52,490 nt of DNA from Gemmatimonadales bacterium UBA2975 (lineage in GTDB: Bacteria; Gemmatimonadota; Gemmatimonadetes; Longimicrobiales; Gaopeijiaceae): assembly GCA_002348265.1 (NCBI GenBank), contig DEAT01000036.1:1-52490 (forward strand), written 5' to 3'. The stretch's first letter is position 1, and each line of letters starts with the position of its first letter. The position numbers and the translations under genes are program-made. The notes beneath the pieces were generated by a model. The model was not told the DNA's origin, made no database searches, and worked only from the letters and a program-made list of their open reading frames with translations. Shown here piece by piece: positions 7,884 to 16,799 of the stretch.

Positions 7884-9218
7884 ATGAATCAAGTGACCTT
7901 GGGTCTTCGCGAAGAGGCGGAGCGGCTCGGCTTCGAACTCTTTGGCATCGGGCATCTGAATCCGTCCGAACATATCGAGTTCTTCGACCGATGGCTTGCC
8001 AGGAAGCACCACGGGGAGATGGAGTATTTAGAGCGTCCAGATACACGCGAACGCCGTGCTTTCCCCTCATCATCGTTCTCAGGAGCCCGGTCGGTGATAG
8101 TGGTTGGACACGAGTATGAAGGGGAGGTTGCTTCAGGCGCAGCTTCCAGTCTAAAGGCGCAGCTGAAAGCGGATAGGATATCCAAGACAGACGATGGAGG
8201 AGTGCCGCCGCATCCGAAGACGGAGGCGGTAATCGCTCGATATGCTCGTGGCTTAGATTACCATCACATCATCCCTCCAAAACTCGAGAAGATGTTGGCA
8301 TGGCTTGATCGTCAAATTGAGGGAGGTGTTCGAGGCAGAGCATTAGTTGACACCGCTCCAGTTTTCGAGCGAGAACTCGCACGTCGGGCCGGCATGGGTT
8401 GGTTTGGCCGCAACACTATGCTTATCCACCCGAGACGCGGATCATTCTTTGTGCTTGGTCTGCTTATGGTGGATGTGGATCTAGAAACGACTGGGCCGTA
8501 CATAGAGGACCACTGCGGAACTTGCCACGCGTGCATCGATGAATGTCCAACCGGTGCGCTACTTGGCCGTGAGGAGTCAGGTGCTCCAGCCATCGATGCT
8601 AGGCGCTGTATCTCGTACTTGACTATCGAGCTAAAGGGCTCCATCCCCCATCAATATCGGGCCGCTATTGGGAACCGGGTGTTTGGCTGCGATATCTGCC
8701 AGGAGGTCTGCCCTTGGAATAAGCGTTTCGCACAAGGAGATGGGGACCCTGCATACAGGCCGTCGAGTTCCCCTGAGCTACTTGTAGACCTAGCGAAAGA
8801 GATCTTGGAGATGTCTGAAAAGGAGTACCAGAGAAGATATGGGGGTTCACCGCTATCGCGGCCCCGTCGCAGGGGTATGCTTCGCAATCTTCTCGTGGGG
8901 ATAGGCAACGCAATGAGCGAGCGAGTCCTTACCTCGGATCAGGAGGCTGAGGCGATTAGAGTCCTGGCCGCCGCGCTTGATGATCCACAACCTTTGGTTC
9001 GTGGTCACGCTGCGTGGGGGTTAGGGCAGGCCAGAGGCAATGAATTGGAAGCGGCGACCCAGAGTAGAACGGAAGACACGATCTTTACCGCTGAAGGGGT
9101 GCCACCATCATCGTGCGAAATTGCAGAGAATCTGTCACCGCTCGAACTGCTTTCTAGGCGCCGGGAGATAGAGACAGATGTTGAAGTTTTAGAAGAACTG
9201 CGGTTGGCGGCCCACTGA
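7884..9218 (+). CDS. queG: epoxyqueuosine reductase
   Basis: Encodes 444 residues of the cobalamin-dependent enzyme that reduces epoxyqueuosine to queuosine in tRNA. The proposed acid D156 lies in LVDTAPVFER. Two [4Fe-4S] sites are complete: C211, C214, C217 and C221 in CGTCHACIDEC, C242, and C269, C272, C276 in CDICQEVCPWN. An insertion of about 30 residues (roughly 82-115, Ser/Ala/Lys-rich) separates VGHEY from IARYARG, where most family members have a short loop. A HEAT-like segment (LVRGHAAWGLGQ) follows near residue 370, as in the longer QueG type. ATG 7884 has no obvious Shine-Dalgarno. Together with queE this argues that the organism makes queuosine itself. Confidence 0.95.
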   Translation: MNQVTLGLREEAERLGFELFGIGHLNPSEHIEFFDRWLARKHHGEMEYLERPDTRERRAFPSSSFSGARSVIVVGHEYEGEVASGAASSLKAQLKADRISKTDDGGVPPHPKTEAVIARYARGLDYHHIIPPKLEKMLAWLDRQIEGGVRGRALVDTAPVFERELARRAGMGWFGRNTMLIHPRRGSFFVLGLLMVDVDLETTGPYIEDHCGTCHACIDECPTGALLGREESGAPAIDARRCISYLTIELKGSIPHQYRAAIGNRVFGCDICQEVCPWNKRFAQGDGDPAYRPSSSPELLVDLAKEILEMSEKEYQRRYGGSPLSRPRRRGMLRNLLVGIGNAMSERVLTSDQEAEAIRVLAAALDDPQPLVRGHAAWGLGQARGNELEAATQSRTEDTIFTAEGVPPSSCEIAENLSPLELLSRRREIETDVEVLEELRLAAH

Positions 9219-9270
9219 ATACGAGGAGTTGTCTTGCGTCGTTAACTGCTTTTTCGACCGCGTTGTGAAC

Positions 9271-10095
9271 TCAGGCGGTCAGGAACCAGTTTAAGCCCTC
9301 GTCGACAGCTTTGGTTGTCAGTTCGTGACGCCCCTGGAATTCAAAGTAGGTCACTTCGTAGCCATCCATTTCGAATATGGGTACGATGGCTGACCTGCTC
9401 ATACTGACGGGGAGAACTCGATCATCAGTTCCGTGTGAAACGAATACTCTTGGCGCACCAACTATGGGGTCTTCGGGATCGGAAAATCCTGGGGACCAAG
9501 CGATGAGGTGGGAGAAGAGGTCTCCGTTTGGAGGGCCCAATGATAGAGTGTAGGATGCTCCATCAGAGAATCCTGCAAGGGCGATACGCAGCGGGTCGAT
9601 CGCACATCGTTCGAATGTGAATCGCAGCACGGCATCGATGAATGCTACGTCTGGTCCGAACGCTCCATTGACGCGGTCCCATGTGCGGCCTCTAGAGTCT
9701 GGAGCTACGAGGACGATCCCCCGATTCTCGCAGGCGGCGTATAGGTCAGACCATCGGCCAGCATGCCCTCCACCTCCGTGTAGGGCGACGAGTAAAGGGG
9801 CCGGTTGGTCTTCGCGATATGACTCAGGTACGAAGAGGTAACCACCTCTCTCTAGGTCCTGACCTATTCGGGTCTGACCCCTCCTAAAGGACCGGAATGG
9901 TCGACGTGGTCTCGCTGTCAGTCTTGCGTTGCGCTCGCATGGTGTTCGTAAGGAAGGAGGTGGTGATGTCTCATCACGGAGCCGGCTGGCCCCACTTAAC
10001 ATTGGTGTTGCCACGAGTGCCCCGACGAAATCCCGACGTGTCCATGCCTTAGCAAGACGATTTGGGGGTCCAGGGAAGGATTTAATGAGGTCCAT
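9271..10095 (-). CDS. Tat-exported alpha/beta-hydrolase (esterase/depolymerase-like)
   Basis: Encodes 274 residues. The N-terminus has a twin-arginine motif (WTRRDFVGAL, R20-R21) and a short hydrophobic stretch, predicting Tat export. The hydrolase core runs from about 85 to 270. It has the oxyanion segment LHGGGGHAGRW, nucleophile S177 in GFSDGAS, acid D225 in HGTDDRV and histidine H257 in GRHELT. Spacing and the Gly-rich HGGGG resemble feruloyl esterase/PHB-depolymerase-like phospholipase/carboxylesterases. Residues 40-75 are a basic, proline-rich linker. The substrate is unknown. It may be cotranscribed with the flavoprotein gene upstream on the same strand (81-bp gap). Confidence 0.8.
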   Translation of the reverse strand: MDLIKSFPGPPNRLAKAWTRRDFVGALVATPMLSGASRLRDETSPPPSLRTPCERNARLTARPRRPFRSFRRGQTRIGQDLERGGYLFVPESYREDQPAPLLVALHGGGGHAGRWSDLYAACENRGIVLVAPDSRGRTWDRVNGAFGPDVAFIDAVLRFTFERCAIDPLRIALAGFSDGASYTLSLGPPNGDLFSHLIAWSPGFSDPEDPIVGAPRVFVSHGTDDRVLPVSMSRSAIVPIFEMDGYEVTYFEFQGRHELTTKAVDEGLNWFLTA

Positions 10096-10176
10096 TTTTT
10101 CGGAGAAGTGAGCTGACCGCCCTAGGAAGCGAATACTCCGCAGTGCCCTCTCGCAACCCCACCTAGTCGGCGGCTC

Positions 10177-11415
10177 CTACGCGAGCTGAGCCGCAGCATT
10201 CATGCCTGCAGAGCGACCGGTAGCCCAGGCCCAGAGAAAATTGTGTCCTCCGATCGGGCCAAAGGCATCCAAGATCTCCCCGCACAGGTAAAGCCCAGGA
10301 CACTTCGTCGATTCCATCGTAGCAGGGTGCACTTCAGAGAGAGAGACCCCTCCTCCCGTGACTTCTGCCTTCTTGTATCCGGCGTCACCAGTCCAAGGAA
10401 CCGCGTATTGTGACAACGTCTCAACCACGGATTTTCGATCTCCCTTCCGAAGCTGAGATAAGCGGGTCGCCCCATCGACTTGAGCTTCCGAAATAAGCTG
10501 ATCGGCTAGGCGACGTGGCAACAAAGAGCTGATTGTTGATCGCACCGTCCCTTTTTCTGCTTGAAGTTTCTGATCCCATTCATATGCGTCTACCTGGGTC
10601 CATTGCACTGTCAGCTCTTGGCGCGAACCATCTTTCTTACCCCGTATTGCTAAGTGTGAAGCATCCAGTATTGATGGGCCACTCCAGCCGTCATGGGTCA
10701 CTAAGAGGCCGTTCGTGGTCGAGAAAGCCGGCCGACTTCCAGGTGCATTCAATGAGACCGTGAGCGAGATGCCGGCAAGACTCGCGTGGGGGTGTGGGTC
10801 TGCGATGAGGGGAGTGAGCGCTGGGTATGTCGGGTGTACGGTGTGCCCCAAGGCCTCGGCTATGTTCAATCCTGTGCCGTCGCTTCCCGTCTTTGGGACT
10901 GAGAGCCCGCCTGTAGCGAGGACAACACATGCTGCGGTGAGCGCTGGGGCGTTTTCGAGCTCTATCTGCCATTGCCCACTGTCTGGCCTGAGTCCGACCA
11001 CGGACGCTTCGAACCAGATGCTTGCTCCTGCTTCCCGAATTCGAGCGACCAAAATGTCCCTTACATCTCTCGCCCGATTACTGGCGGGAAAAAGTTTTCC
11101 GGTTTCGGGCTCAAGTTCGAGGGGCATCCCAAGTTCGTGTTCAAAAAAAGCTCTCTGCTCATGGAGCGGCCAGGATCGTAAAATCTTGCGCAAGGTGTTA
11201 GGTGACGAGTCGGTGACGTATAGCTGAGGTTGAGCGTGGCCGGGAAGGATGTTGCAACGCCCACCCCCACTGATGAGAATCTTTCTTCCCCCGTCTGAGG
11301 TCCGCTCGATGAGGATGACATTAGCACCAGCTCTCGCTGCGGTAACTGCGGCGAGAAGACCGGCTGCTCCTGCTCCGATAACGGCGACGGTATTGCTGCA
11401 ATTGTTTGAGGACAT
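10177..11415 (-). CDS. HI0933-family FAD-dependent oxidoreductase (YhiN/BaiN-like)
   Basis: Encodes 412 residues. The FAD dinucleotide motif GAGAAGLLAA starts at residue 14. It is followed by the family hallmark GGRKILISGGGRCN and the C-terminal GLYLCGEILDAFGPIGGHN, which closes the FAD site. Members are widespread flavoproteins. Some are linked to bile-acid or other C=C reduction (BaiN), but most have no known substrate. Length is typical. The gene is divergent from cutC with under 50 bp between likely starts, so a compact shared promoter is expected. Regulation and substrate cannot be inferred. Confidence 0.9.
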   Translation of the reverse strand: MSSNNCSNTVAVIGAGAAGLLAAVTAARAGANVILIERTSDGGRKILISGGGRCNILPGHAQPQLYVTDSSPNTLRKILRSWPLHEQRAFFEHELGMPLELEPETGKLFPASNRARDVRDILVARIREAGASIWFEASVVGLRPDSGQWQIELENAPALTAACVVLATGGLSVPKTGSDGTGLNIAEALGHTVHPTYPALTPLIADPHPHASLAGISLTVSLNAPGSRPAFSTTNGLLVTHDGWSGPSILDASHLAIRGKKDGSRQELTVQWTQVDAYEWDQKLQAEKGTVRSTISSLLPRRLADQLISEAQVDGATRLSQLRKGDRKSVVETLSQYAVPWTGDAGYKKAEVTGGGVSLSEVHPATMESTKCPGLYLCGEILDAFGPIGGHNFLWAWATGRSAGMNAAAQLA

Positions 11416-11462
11416 ACGTGAAGCTGGCGTCGAAGGTGTCGATATGCCAAGCTGCTTGCACT

Positions 11463-12221
11463 ATGCTGAATCCCATTCTCGAAGTGTGTTGCGGGTCCGT
11501 GGACTTTGCAGTCGCGGCCTCCTTAGCGGGAGCTGATCGTATTGAGTTGTGTGACAACTTGGTCGAAGGTGGCACTACACCAAGTACTGGTGCCCTCGAG
11601 ATTGCATCACGCAAGACCGATATCCCGGTTATGGCTATGGTACGACCACGAGGAGGAGATTTTCTTTATTCGGAACTAGAGTTCGAGGTCATGCTTCGTG
11701 ACGCGGAGGCGCTCGCGGAAGCGGGTGCGGCAGGGCTTGTGTTCGGAATTTTAGATAGTGACGGGAGAATCGATTACAGGCGGACGAGCCGGCTCATCGA
11801 AGCGATTCGTCCGCTTCCTGTCACCTTCCACCGTGCTTTCGATCTCTCAAGAGACCTAGAAGAGAGCTTGGAAACTCTGCTCGAAGTGGGTGCGGACCGA
11901 GTGCTGACTTCGGTTGGTAAGGAGAGTGTGCTAGATGGGCTAGATCTCTTATCAGCACTCATGGAGAGAGCCGGTGACAGCATCGTGGTCATGCCTGCCG
12001 GCGGTATCCGTCCTCACAACATAGGTCAGGTCTTAGCTGTCCCTGGGGTTACCGAAGTACACATAGGAGCGGCACAAGTACGAGCTAGTGGTATGAATTA
12101 CCGCCGTGAAGGAGTTCCCATGGGATCTGCATATGAACCCGACGAATACGTCGTCCAAGTGGCAGATGTCGATAGGATAGCGTTAACGAAATCGATAATG
12201 GCTGAGTCATCCGATGTCTGA
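11463..12221 (+). CDS. cutC: CutC-family TIM-barrel protein
   Basis: Encodes 252 residues from ATG 11463, which matches the usual CutC N-terminus (MLNPILEVCCGS). An in-frame TTG at 11406 would add 19 residues and overlap the divergent flavoprotein gene. Family hallmarks include GADRIELCDNLVEGGTTPS, MVRPRGGDFLYS, TFHRAFD and MPAGGIRPHNI. CutC was linked to copper tolerance in enterobacteria, but its biochemical activity is unsettled. It overlaps the next gene by 8 nt, so the two are probably cotranslated. No copper-responsive site is evident upstream. Confidence 0.9.
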   Translation: MLNPILEVCCGSVDFAVAASLAGADRIELCDNLVEGGTTPSTGALEIASRKTDIPVMAMVRPRGGDFLYSELEFEVMLRDAEALAEAGAAGLVFGILDSDGRIDYRRTSRLIEAIRPLPVTFHRAFDLSRDLEESLETLLEVGADRVLTSVGKESVLDGLDLLSALMERAGDSIVVMPAGGIRPHNIGQVLAVPGVTEVHIGAAQVRASGMNYRREGVPMGSAYEPDEYVVQVADVDRIALTKSIMAESSDV

Positions 12222-12954
12222 TCCGTTGGTTTGCCTATCGAGGCGGACGTTCATCAGGGTGACTGGCAGTACCATCGGTGTGTCGGCCTTTGCAAGCACC
12301 CTGGGTTGTTACCCAGGTGGCAAGAACATGGAAGATACTGATCTGATGACAGATCGGCCGATCTTAACACAGTGGGCGGATGATATCGTAAGAGTCGGGA
12401 TCCCACTTACGGAGCTTCCGGTAGCCTACGTCTCCATGGCACAGCGTAAGGTGTTCGTGGATCCTGAATTCAGAGATAGAGCCAGTTGGCTACTGCGCGC
12501 TCATATTTCAGTCAGCACGTGGCACTGGCGCATTCCATTGCCCGATGATCCCGAGGGTGTCCCGATTGCGCCGGGGGACACGGATCGCGAATTCGAGGAA
12601 CTCCCAATCCGTGAGTGGGACCCTGGGATGTCACCTGAAATAGATGATATTCGTATTCGTCGAGGTCGCCTGATCACTCGCCGGATAATGCTCGACTGCA
12701 TAGGGCTCGCGGGTGTCAGGACCGTAGATCTGGGGCCAGGAAGTCTAGATGGTGCACGGCCACTGGAGGCATGGGTGTCAGGTAGCCCTCTCTACGTGGA
12801 CCTCGCAGATGGGTCAGTTGAGAGCACTGTTCGAGAGGATTTTCGGATCTTGGGTACTGCTTTTCGCTTCGCTGGACGAAGGTGCCAAGGCGCGGGGGAC
12901 TTAGTACAACTCGTGGGTTGGGCCGGAAGGCTGGGAGACCAATCTCAGGCCTAG
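12214..12954 (+). CDS. Tat-signal protein of unknown function
   Basis: Encodes 246 residues. The N-terminus has a good twin-arginine motif (SRRTFIRV, residues 9-16) and a hydrophobic run ending in STLGCYPGG. C32 could be a lipoprotein cysteine, but the box is not canonical. The mature part has PLPDDPEGVPIAPGD and an Asp/Glu/Arg-rich middle that looks beta-rich. I recognise no enzymatic motif. It starts 8 nt inside cutC, suggesting coexpression. It may be a secreted, cofactor- or metal-binding protein folded before export, but only the export route is supported by sequence. Confidence 0.7.
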   Translation: MSDPLVCLSRRTFIRVTGSTIGVSAFASTLGCYPGGKNMEDTDLMTDRPILTQWADDIVRVGIPLTELPVAYVSMAQRKVFVDPEFRDRASWLLRAHISVSTWHWRIPLPDDPEGVPIAPGDTDREFEELPIREWDPGMSPEIDDIRIRRGRLITRRIMLDCIGLAGVRTVDLGPGSLDGARPLEAWVSGSPLYVDLADGSVESTVREDFRILGTAFRFAGRRCQGAGDLVQLVGWAGRLGDQSQA

Positions 12955-13034
12955 GGCCCCTTCGCTTACCGAGGGGTGCACTGGACCGTACCGACTGAAG
13001 ATTCAGTTTGTCGAATAGTCCGGTAAACAGCTCT

Positions 13035-13805
13035 CTACCATCGACGAGCACCCCGTGAAGGCCGGCGACCAAACCGGGATCGGCTTTCTAGGGCTAGAAG
13101 CTTGGTGAGCATAAGTGTCGGGTCTAGATGAGAGCGCCCTAGTAGCTCAGCCGCTTGCTCAGGTGTTAGTGGGGCTTCGTCACTAAGTATGACCGTCGTC
13201 TCGCTTTCTCCTTGAGACGGGGGGTCTTCGGCTCGCTCGTCTTCTTCTGCATCAGGGACGTTGACTGAACGTGTAACGACGTCCGCTTCAACTGCTCCTT
13301 CTGTCATCTCGCGGCCACTTCGCCGCTCTTGTGTGCTGACTGAGTCGAGGAGTCTGAGGGCCATTGCGAGGTTCCATTTCGCATTCCTGTCATCCGGACG
13401 GAATCTGAGCGCTAATCGGTTGGCCTCCACTGATACGGCAGCGTGAATCCGGACGGAATCGGGCACTTCTGCATATAGAGCCCTGTCTAGTCGGAGTACT
13501 CCCGTGTTGTAGTGTGCCAGACCGCGGATTTCCCTGTTTGGTGTTAGTGTGGCACGTCCTAGCTCGTTCTCGGCGGACGATTCGTCATCGAGAGCGAGGG
13601 CGGTGCCAAGGTTATAGCGTATTTGGGTATTCACTGGATCTGTCCGAGTTCGCTTCCTGTATACATCAGCTGCAGCTCGGTACTCGCCTGATCTCTGTAG
13701 CCGGTTTCCTCTCTCCACACTCGATTGTTCGACTGTCCAGGTTAGGACAACTCCGATGGCGGAGAAGAGGCCGACGCCCATCCTTATCCACGAAGCCTGT
13801 CTCAT
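13035..13805 (-). CDS. TPR protein of the Bat/aerotolerance operon (BatC-like)
   Basis: Encodes 256 residues. One N-terminal membrane segment (about 8-24) is followed by TPR units: VERGNRLQRSGEYRAAADVY, NTQIRYNLGTALALDDE, and a hairpin around NAKWNLAMALRLLDS. The C-terminal third is acidic and low-complexity, with PLTPEQAAELLGR near the end. It is the last gene of the moxR-to-TPR operon and begins within batB's stop (ATGA overlap). In Bat operons the TPR member is thought to scaffold the VWA proteins at the membrane. The assignment rests on position and TPR content. Confidence 0.8.
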   Translation of the reverse strand: MRQASWIRMGVGLFSAIGVVLTWTVEQSSVERGNRLQRSGEYRAAADVYRKRTRTDPVNTQIRYNLGTALALDDESSAENELGRATLTPNREIRGLAHYNTGVLRLDRALYAEVPDSVRIHAAVSVEANRLALRFRPDDRNAKWNLAMALRLLDSVSTQERRSGREMTEGAVEADVVTRSVNVPDAEEDERAEDPPSQGESETTVILSDEAPLTPEQAAELLGRSHLDPTLMLTKLLALESRSRFGRRPSRGARRW

Positions 13806-14812
13806 GGGGCCCGTCGGGTTGTTAACCCTGCATCGAGGAGAGCCTCAAATACCAAAAGCGCCAGTCCTATTAACAACAGCCATACGGTGGGATCACTCGC
13901 CGGCTCCTCGATCGTCTCAGTCCGACCGGATACCGAGCGGAGATCAGCGATCAGAGAACGGATGCTTGCTTCGTCTTCGATTTGGTGGAAAGCGCCACGG
14001 CCGACATCGGCGATTTGCCTGAGGAGCTCTTCATCGTAACCGGCTACCACTGGCAATCCTGAACCATCGAGAAGCGGTGCTGTGGAGCCGGTGAGTGTCA
14101 GGGCGGCCCCGGAAACTGTTCCTATTCCCGCTGTCCAGATCGTAGCACCTGACTCGACTGCCGACCGCGTTGACGTAATGACCATATCTTGGCTGTCGTG
14201 TGCTTCGCCGTCTGAGACAACGAGGACAACAGGAGAGGCGTCCGGCCGAGACCGTCTTTCCCACTCCTCAATGACATCTTCGATAAGAACACCTAGAGAT
14301 GTGCCTTGGTCTCTTGCACTAATTAAGCTTGGAACTACCCATGGCGAGAAAAAAGAGACCACATCGCTATCATCAGTCAGCGGAACCAGCTGATATGACC
14401 AGTCGGCGAATATGCTTAGTCCTACCCGGTCAGCTACTCCAGCGCCAATAATGTCCTCCACAAGGCGCTGGGCCCACGCGATGCGGCTTGGCTCGATGTC
14501 GTTGCCGGTCATCGACTGAGAGACGTCGACCGCTATTAGTAAGTCAACAGGTGTGACAGGCGCTTCTTCTGGTTGAACTGGTGCGATCCCAGAAAAAACA
14601 CTCCCCAGCAGAGCCACTCCCAAGAAGGTTGAAACCAACCGGAGCGATGGAAAGAGGTCGACTCGTCTGCCGATCAGGCGGAAAGCAGCTTGTCGACCGC
14701 CGTAAGCGTCTACTAGTCGCACACCACGCCGCCAATGCCCGAGGATCGCTACACTGACTACGAAAAGCATTGCCGGGATTAGGCCGATCAGTTCAGGGCG
14801 CTGGAAGGTCAT
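13802..14812 (-). CDS. membrane-anchored VWA protein, BatB-like
   Basis: Encodes 336 residues from ATG 14812, which overlaps the upstream stop as ATGA. An in-frame extension to 14890 lies inside that gene. Two N-terminal membrane helices (about 9-24 and 58-78) precede a von Willebrand A domain. Its MIDAS is DVSQSMTG (D96, S98, S100), with a later acidic SDGEAHDSQD. A C-terminal helix (WLLLIGLALLVFEALL) re-enters the membrane. This topology matches BatA/BatB, which present a metal-dependent protein-binding domain to the periplasm. The ligand is unknown. The gene is tightly embedded in the MoxR operon. Confidence 0.9.
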   Translation of the reverse strand: MTFQRPELIGLIPAMLFVVSVAILGHWRRGVRLVDAYGGRQAAFRLIGRRVDLFPSLRLVSTFLGVALLGSVFSGIAPVQPEEAPVTPVDLLIAVDVSQSMTGNDIEPSRIAWAQRLVEDIIGAGVADRVGLSIFADWSYQLVPLTDDSDVVSFFSPWVVPSLISARDQGTSLGVLIEDVIEEWERRSRPDASPVVLVVSDGEAHDSQDMVITSTRSAVESGATIWTAGIGTVSGAALTLTGSTAPLLDGSGLPVVAGYDEELLRQIADVGRGAFHQIEDEASIRSLIADLRSVSGRTETIEEPASDPTVWLLLIGLALLVFEALLDAGLTTRRAP

Positions 14813-15744
14813 GGCAGGACCCCATACGGCGAACCTCGAAGTGCCACAGCCGCTACTGCGAGGGAGAGTCCAACTAAGGTTAGGAGCCACCGATACTGTG
14901 TGCTCTCCGTGCGCGGGATGGTTGCCTCCGAGGGTTGAACGATCCGATCGATCTCTTCGTAGATGTCACCGAGTGCGTTGACGTCGGTCGCCTGGAAGTA
15001 CTCGCCACCGGTTATCCGGGCGGCCTGGGTCAGGACTGTCTCCATTGCGTTCTGATCGCGACCGCGCTCCTGCCCTATCGCTACTGGGTAGATCGTTACT
15101 CCAACGGCAGCCGCTGCTCGAGCGGCTAGGTCAGGCATGACCCCTGCTTTATTGTGGGCCCCGTCGGTGACGAGGATGAGCACCTTAGACTCGTGTGGTG
15201 AGTCTTCGAGAAGCCCAGCCCCGGCCGAGATCGCTCCGGCGATATCAGTCCCATCGGTCAAGAGCCCAACCTCGAGCTGTTCAACTGCGTTGAGAGTGAT
15301 GTATCCGTCGTGTGTAAGGGGCAATCGGGTTAGAGCCTCTCCGGCGAAGGCCACCAGACCTATGTCGTCGCTTCGTGCCTCGATGAATGACATTGCTGTG
15401 GTCTTTGCTACATCCAGCCGACTTACTCGTGCACCCATATCCTCGGCCCACATCGAGGTAGACAGATCCAGCGCCAGAGCAATTCCGACGCCTTCTACCT
15501 GTGGTTCGTCGAAGGTTCGAATGATTTGAGGGTTCGCTAGTGCTGTGATCAGTGAGGCAAAGGCGCTGAGGCGAAAGAGTAGGGGCGCCCACTGAAGCCC
15601 TCGATGGCTTATTGAGCGAGTGAAGGTTGCTTCCGACGTCGCCATGGTTATGGCTGCCCTCGGTCCCGGCCGCAGAAGAAATAATAGCGGTATGAGGCCC
15701 AGAAGAAGAAACATCCACCTAGGCTGAACGAGGTCTAGTGTCAT
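14809..15744 (-). CDS. membrane-anchored VWA protein, BatA-like
   Basis: Encodes 311 residues from ATG 15744, overlapping the preceding stop as ATGA. N-terminal helices at about 11-25 and 55-72 flank a short basic region. The VWA domain has a MIDAS at DLSTSMWA (D93, S95, S97) and the later motif LVTDGAHNKAG. One C-terminal helix follows (WLLTLVGLSLAVAAVAL). It is a paralogue of the next gene. Paired BatA/BatB proteins with MoxR and a DUF58 protein form a conserved membrane module linked in various bacteria to stress tolerance or chaperone-like functions. The start precludes an 8-residue extension to 15768. Confidence 0.9.
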   Translation of the reverse strand: MTLDLVQPRWMFLLLGLIPLLFLLRPGPRAAITMATSEATFTRSISHRGLQWAPLLFRLSAFASLITALANPQIIRTFDEPQVEGVGIALALDLSTSMWAEDMGARVSRLDVAKTTAMSFIEARSDDIGLVAFAGEALTRLPLTHDGYITLNAVEQLEVGLLTDGTDIAGAISAGAGLLEDSPHESKVLILVTDGAHNKAGVMPDLAARAAAAVGVTIYPVAIGQERGRDQNAMETVLTQAARITGGEYFQATDVNALGDIYEEIDRIVQPSEATIPRTESTQYRWLLTLVGLSLAVAAVALRGSPYGVLP

Positions 15745-16781
15745 GGAGACTCTGTCTCTTCGACCCACGCGCGTACCGCGCTAACATCACGCTCAGCTTC
15801 GTCAGCCGGTGGGCGCGCTCCACCGAATTTCACTTCTTCGGCGTGCTCCATGACTTCCGTCAGGTTTTCCACCGCAGCAACTTTTACGAAGCGTGGGAGC
15901 ACCGCTGCGGTCTCGAGGTCGCTCATGAGTTCCGTGCTCGTATGTGCTGGTCCCCAACGCTGATCGAAGACCTCAATGAATCGCCGAGTAATGTTGCTGG
16001 CTCTGTTATAGAAGCCGCGTACGTCACCGTCCCGATGGAGTCCTTCTTCCAGAAGCGCATCGAATGCATCGAGAGCTGCCAATCTCGGATCTACAGGAGG
16101 TGTAGGTCGATTTCGATAGGCCTCCCATAGCTTGTTACCAGAGGTTGCAAGCACCCACGTAAAGAGTGTACCGAAAAGGACGAGCAGAATCGTAGCTGGC
16201 CAATGTCGGGCTCCGCCTACTACATCTGCTAATGGCTGTGGCTGAACTCCGTTGGAGGCGTCCTCGAGGTCTAGTATGGATGTGACCCAGAGAGATTGCT
16301 CTGGGATCATAAGCATCCGAGCCGATGGCGTTTCGGAAGGAGCGTTTCGGAAGGATGACCACCTCCCGACATGATCACCCTCTTCAGCGAATTGTGCGTT
16401 TGTCGCTTCTCTCTTGCGAGCTGCGAAAATCGGAAACTCTGGAACCGCGATACGACCAACTTGGAAGGCGATTAGAGGGTATGTGACCGCTAGGCGAACT
16501 CTATCGCTCGCTAACGAATCGGCAGTCCACTGTACGCGCCCGAAGGATTCGAAATCTGAGGTATCTAATGAGTCTGGGAGGAAGACTATGGTGCCCGGTG
16601 CCAAGTCGATAACCAGGGATAGATCGATGAGGTCTCCGATCTCTACGGTATCGCGTGACAGGGTGATGTCAGAGACAGAAACAGTCCCCCCAGATTCCTG
16701 AGTTAACGCTGCTGCTGGGCCTATTGCAAAGGTGAAGGCCACCAGTTGAAGCAGCGGTTTCAAAATTCCCGCCCTAGTCAT
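15741..16781 (-). CDS. BatD-like membrane protein
   Basis: Encodes 346 residues. A cleavable signal (about 1-26, ending AAALTQ) precedes a beta-rich periplasmic domain starting VSVSDITLSRDTVEIGD. One membrane helix (about 195-212, ILLVLFGTLFTWVLA) leads to a cytoplasmic helical tail containing FYNRASNITRRFIEVFDQ. The order signal peptide, beta domain, helix, cytoplasmic tail matches BatD/DUF4381-type operon members. Sequence similarity to BatD is low by eye, so position carries much of the weight. It is followed without a gap by batA (ATGA overlap) and preceded by DUF58 with an 18-nt gap. Confidence 0.7.
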   Translation of the reverse strand: MTRAGILKPLLQLVAFTFAIGPAAALTQESGGTVSVSDITLSRDTVEIGDLIDLSLVIDLAPGTIVFLPDSLDTSDFESFGRVQWTADSLASDRVRLAVTYPLIAFQVGRIAVPEFPIFAARKREATNAQFAEEGDHVGRWSSFRNAPSETPSARMLMIPEQSLWVTSILDLEDASNGVQPQPLADVVGGARHWPATILLVLFGTLFTWVLATSGNKLWEAYRNRPTPPVDPRLAALDAFDALLEEGLHRDGDVRGFYNRASNITRRFIEVFDQRWGPAHTSTELMSDLETAAVLPRFVKVAAVENLTEVMEHAEEVKFGGARPPADEAERDVSAVRAWVEETESP

Positions 16782-16799
16782 TGTCAGGGCTGAGCCAGA

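Noticed and set aside
9219..9270. Possible terminator between queG and the esterase gene
   Set aside because: No stem longer than 4 bp was found in the 52-bp gap.
10715..11227. Plus-strand frame of 170 residues opposite the flavoprotein gene
   Set aside because: It is a shadow of a well-supported FAD protein; its own translation shows no domain and no ribosome binding site.
12955..13034. Short inverted repeat CCCCT/AGGGG between convergent genes
   Set aside because: Only 5 bp with a 10-nt loop, so it could be chance.
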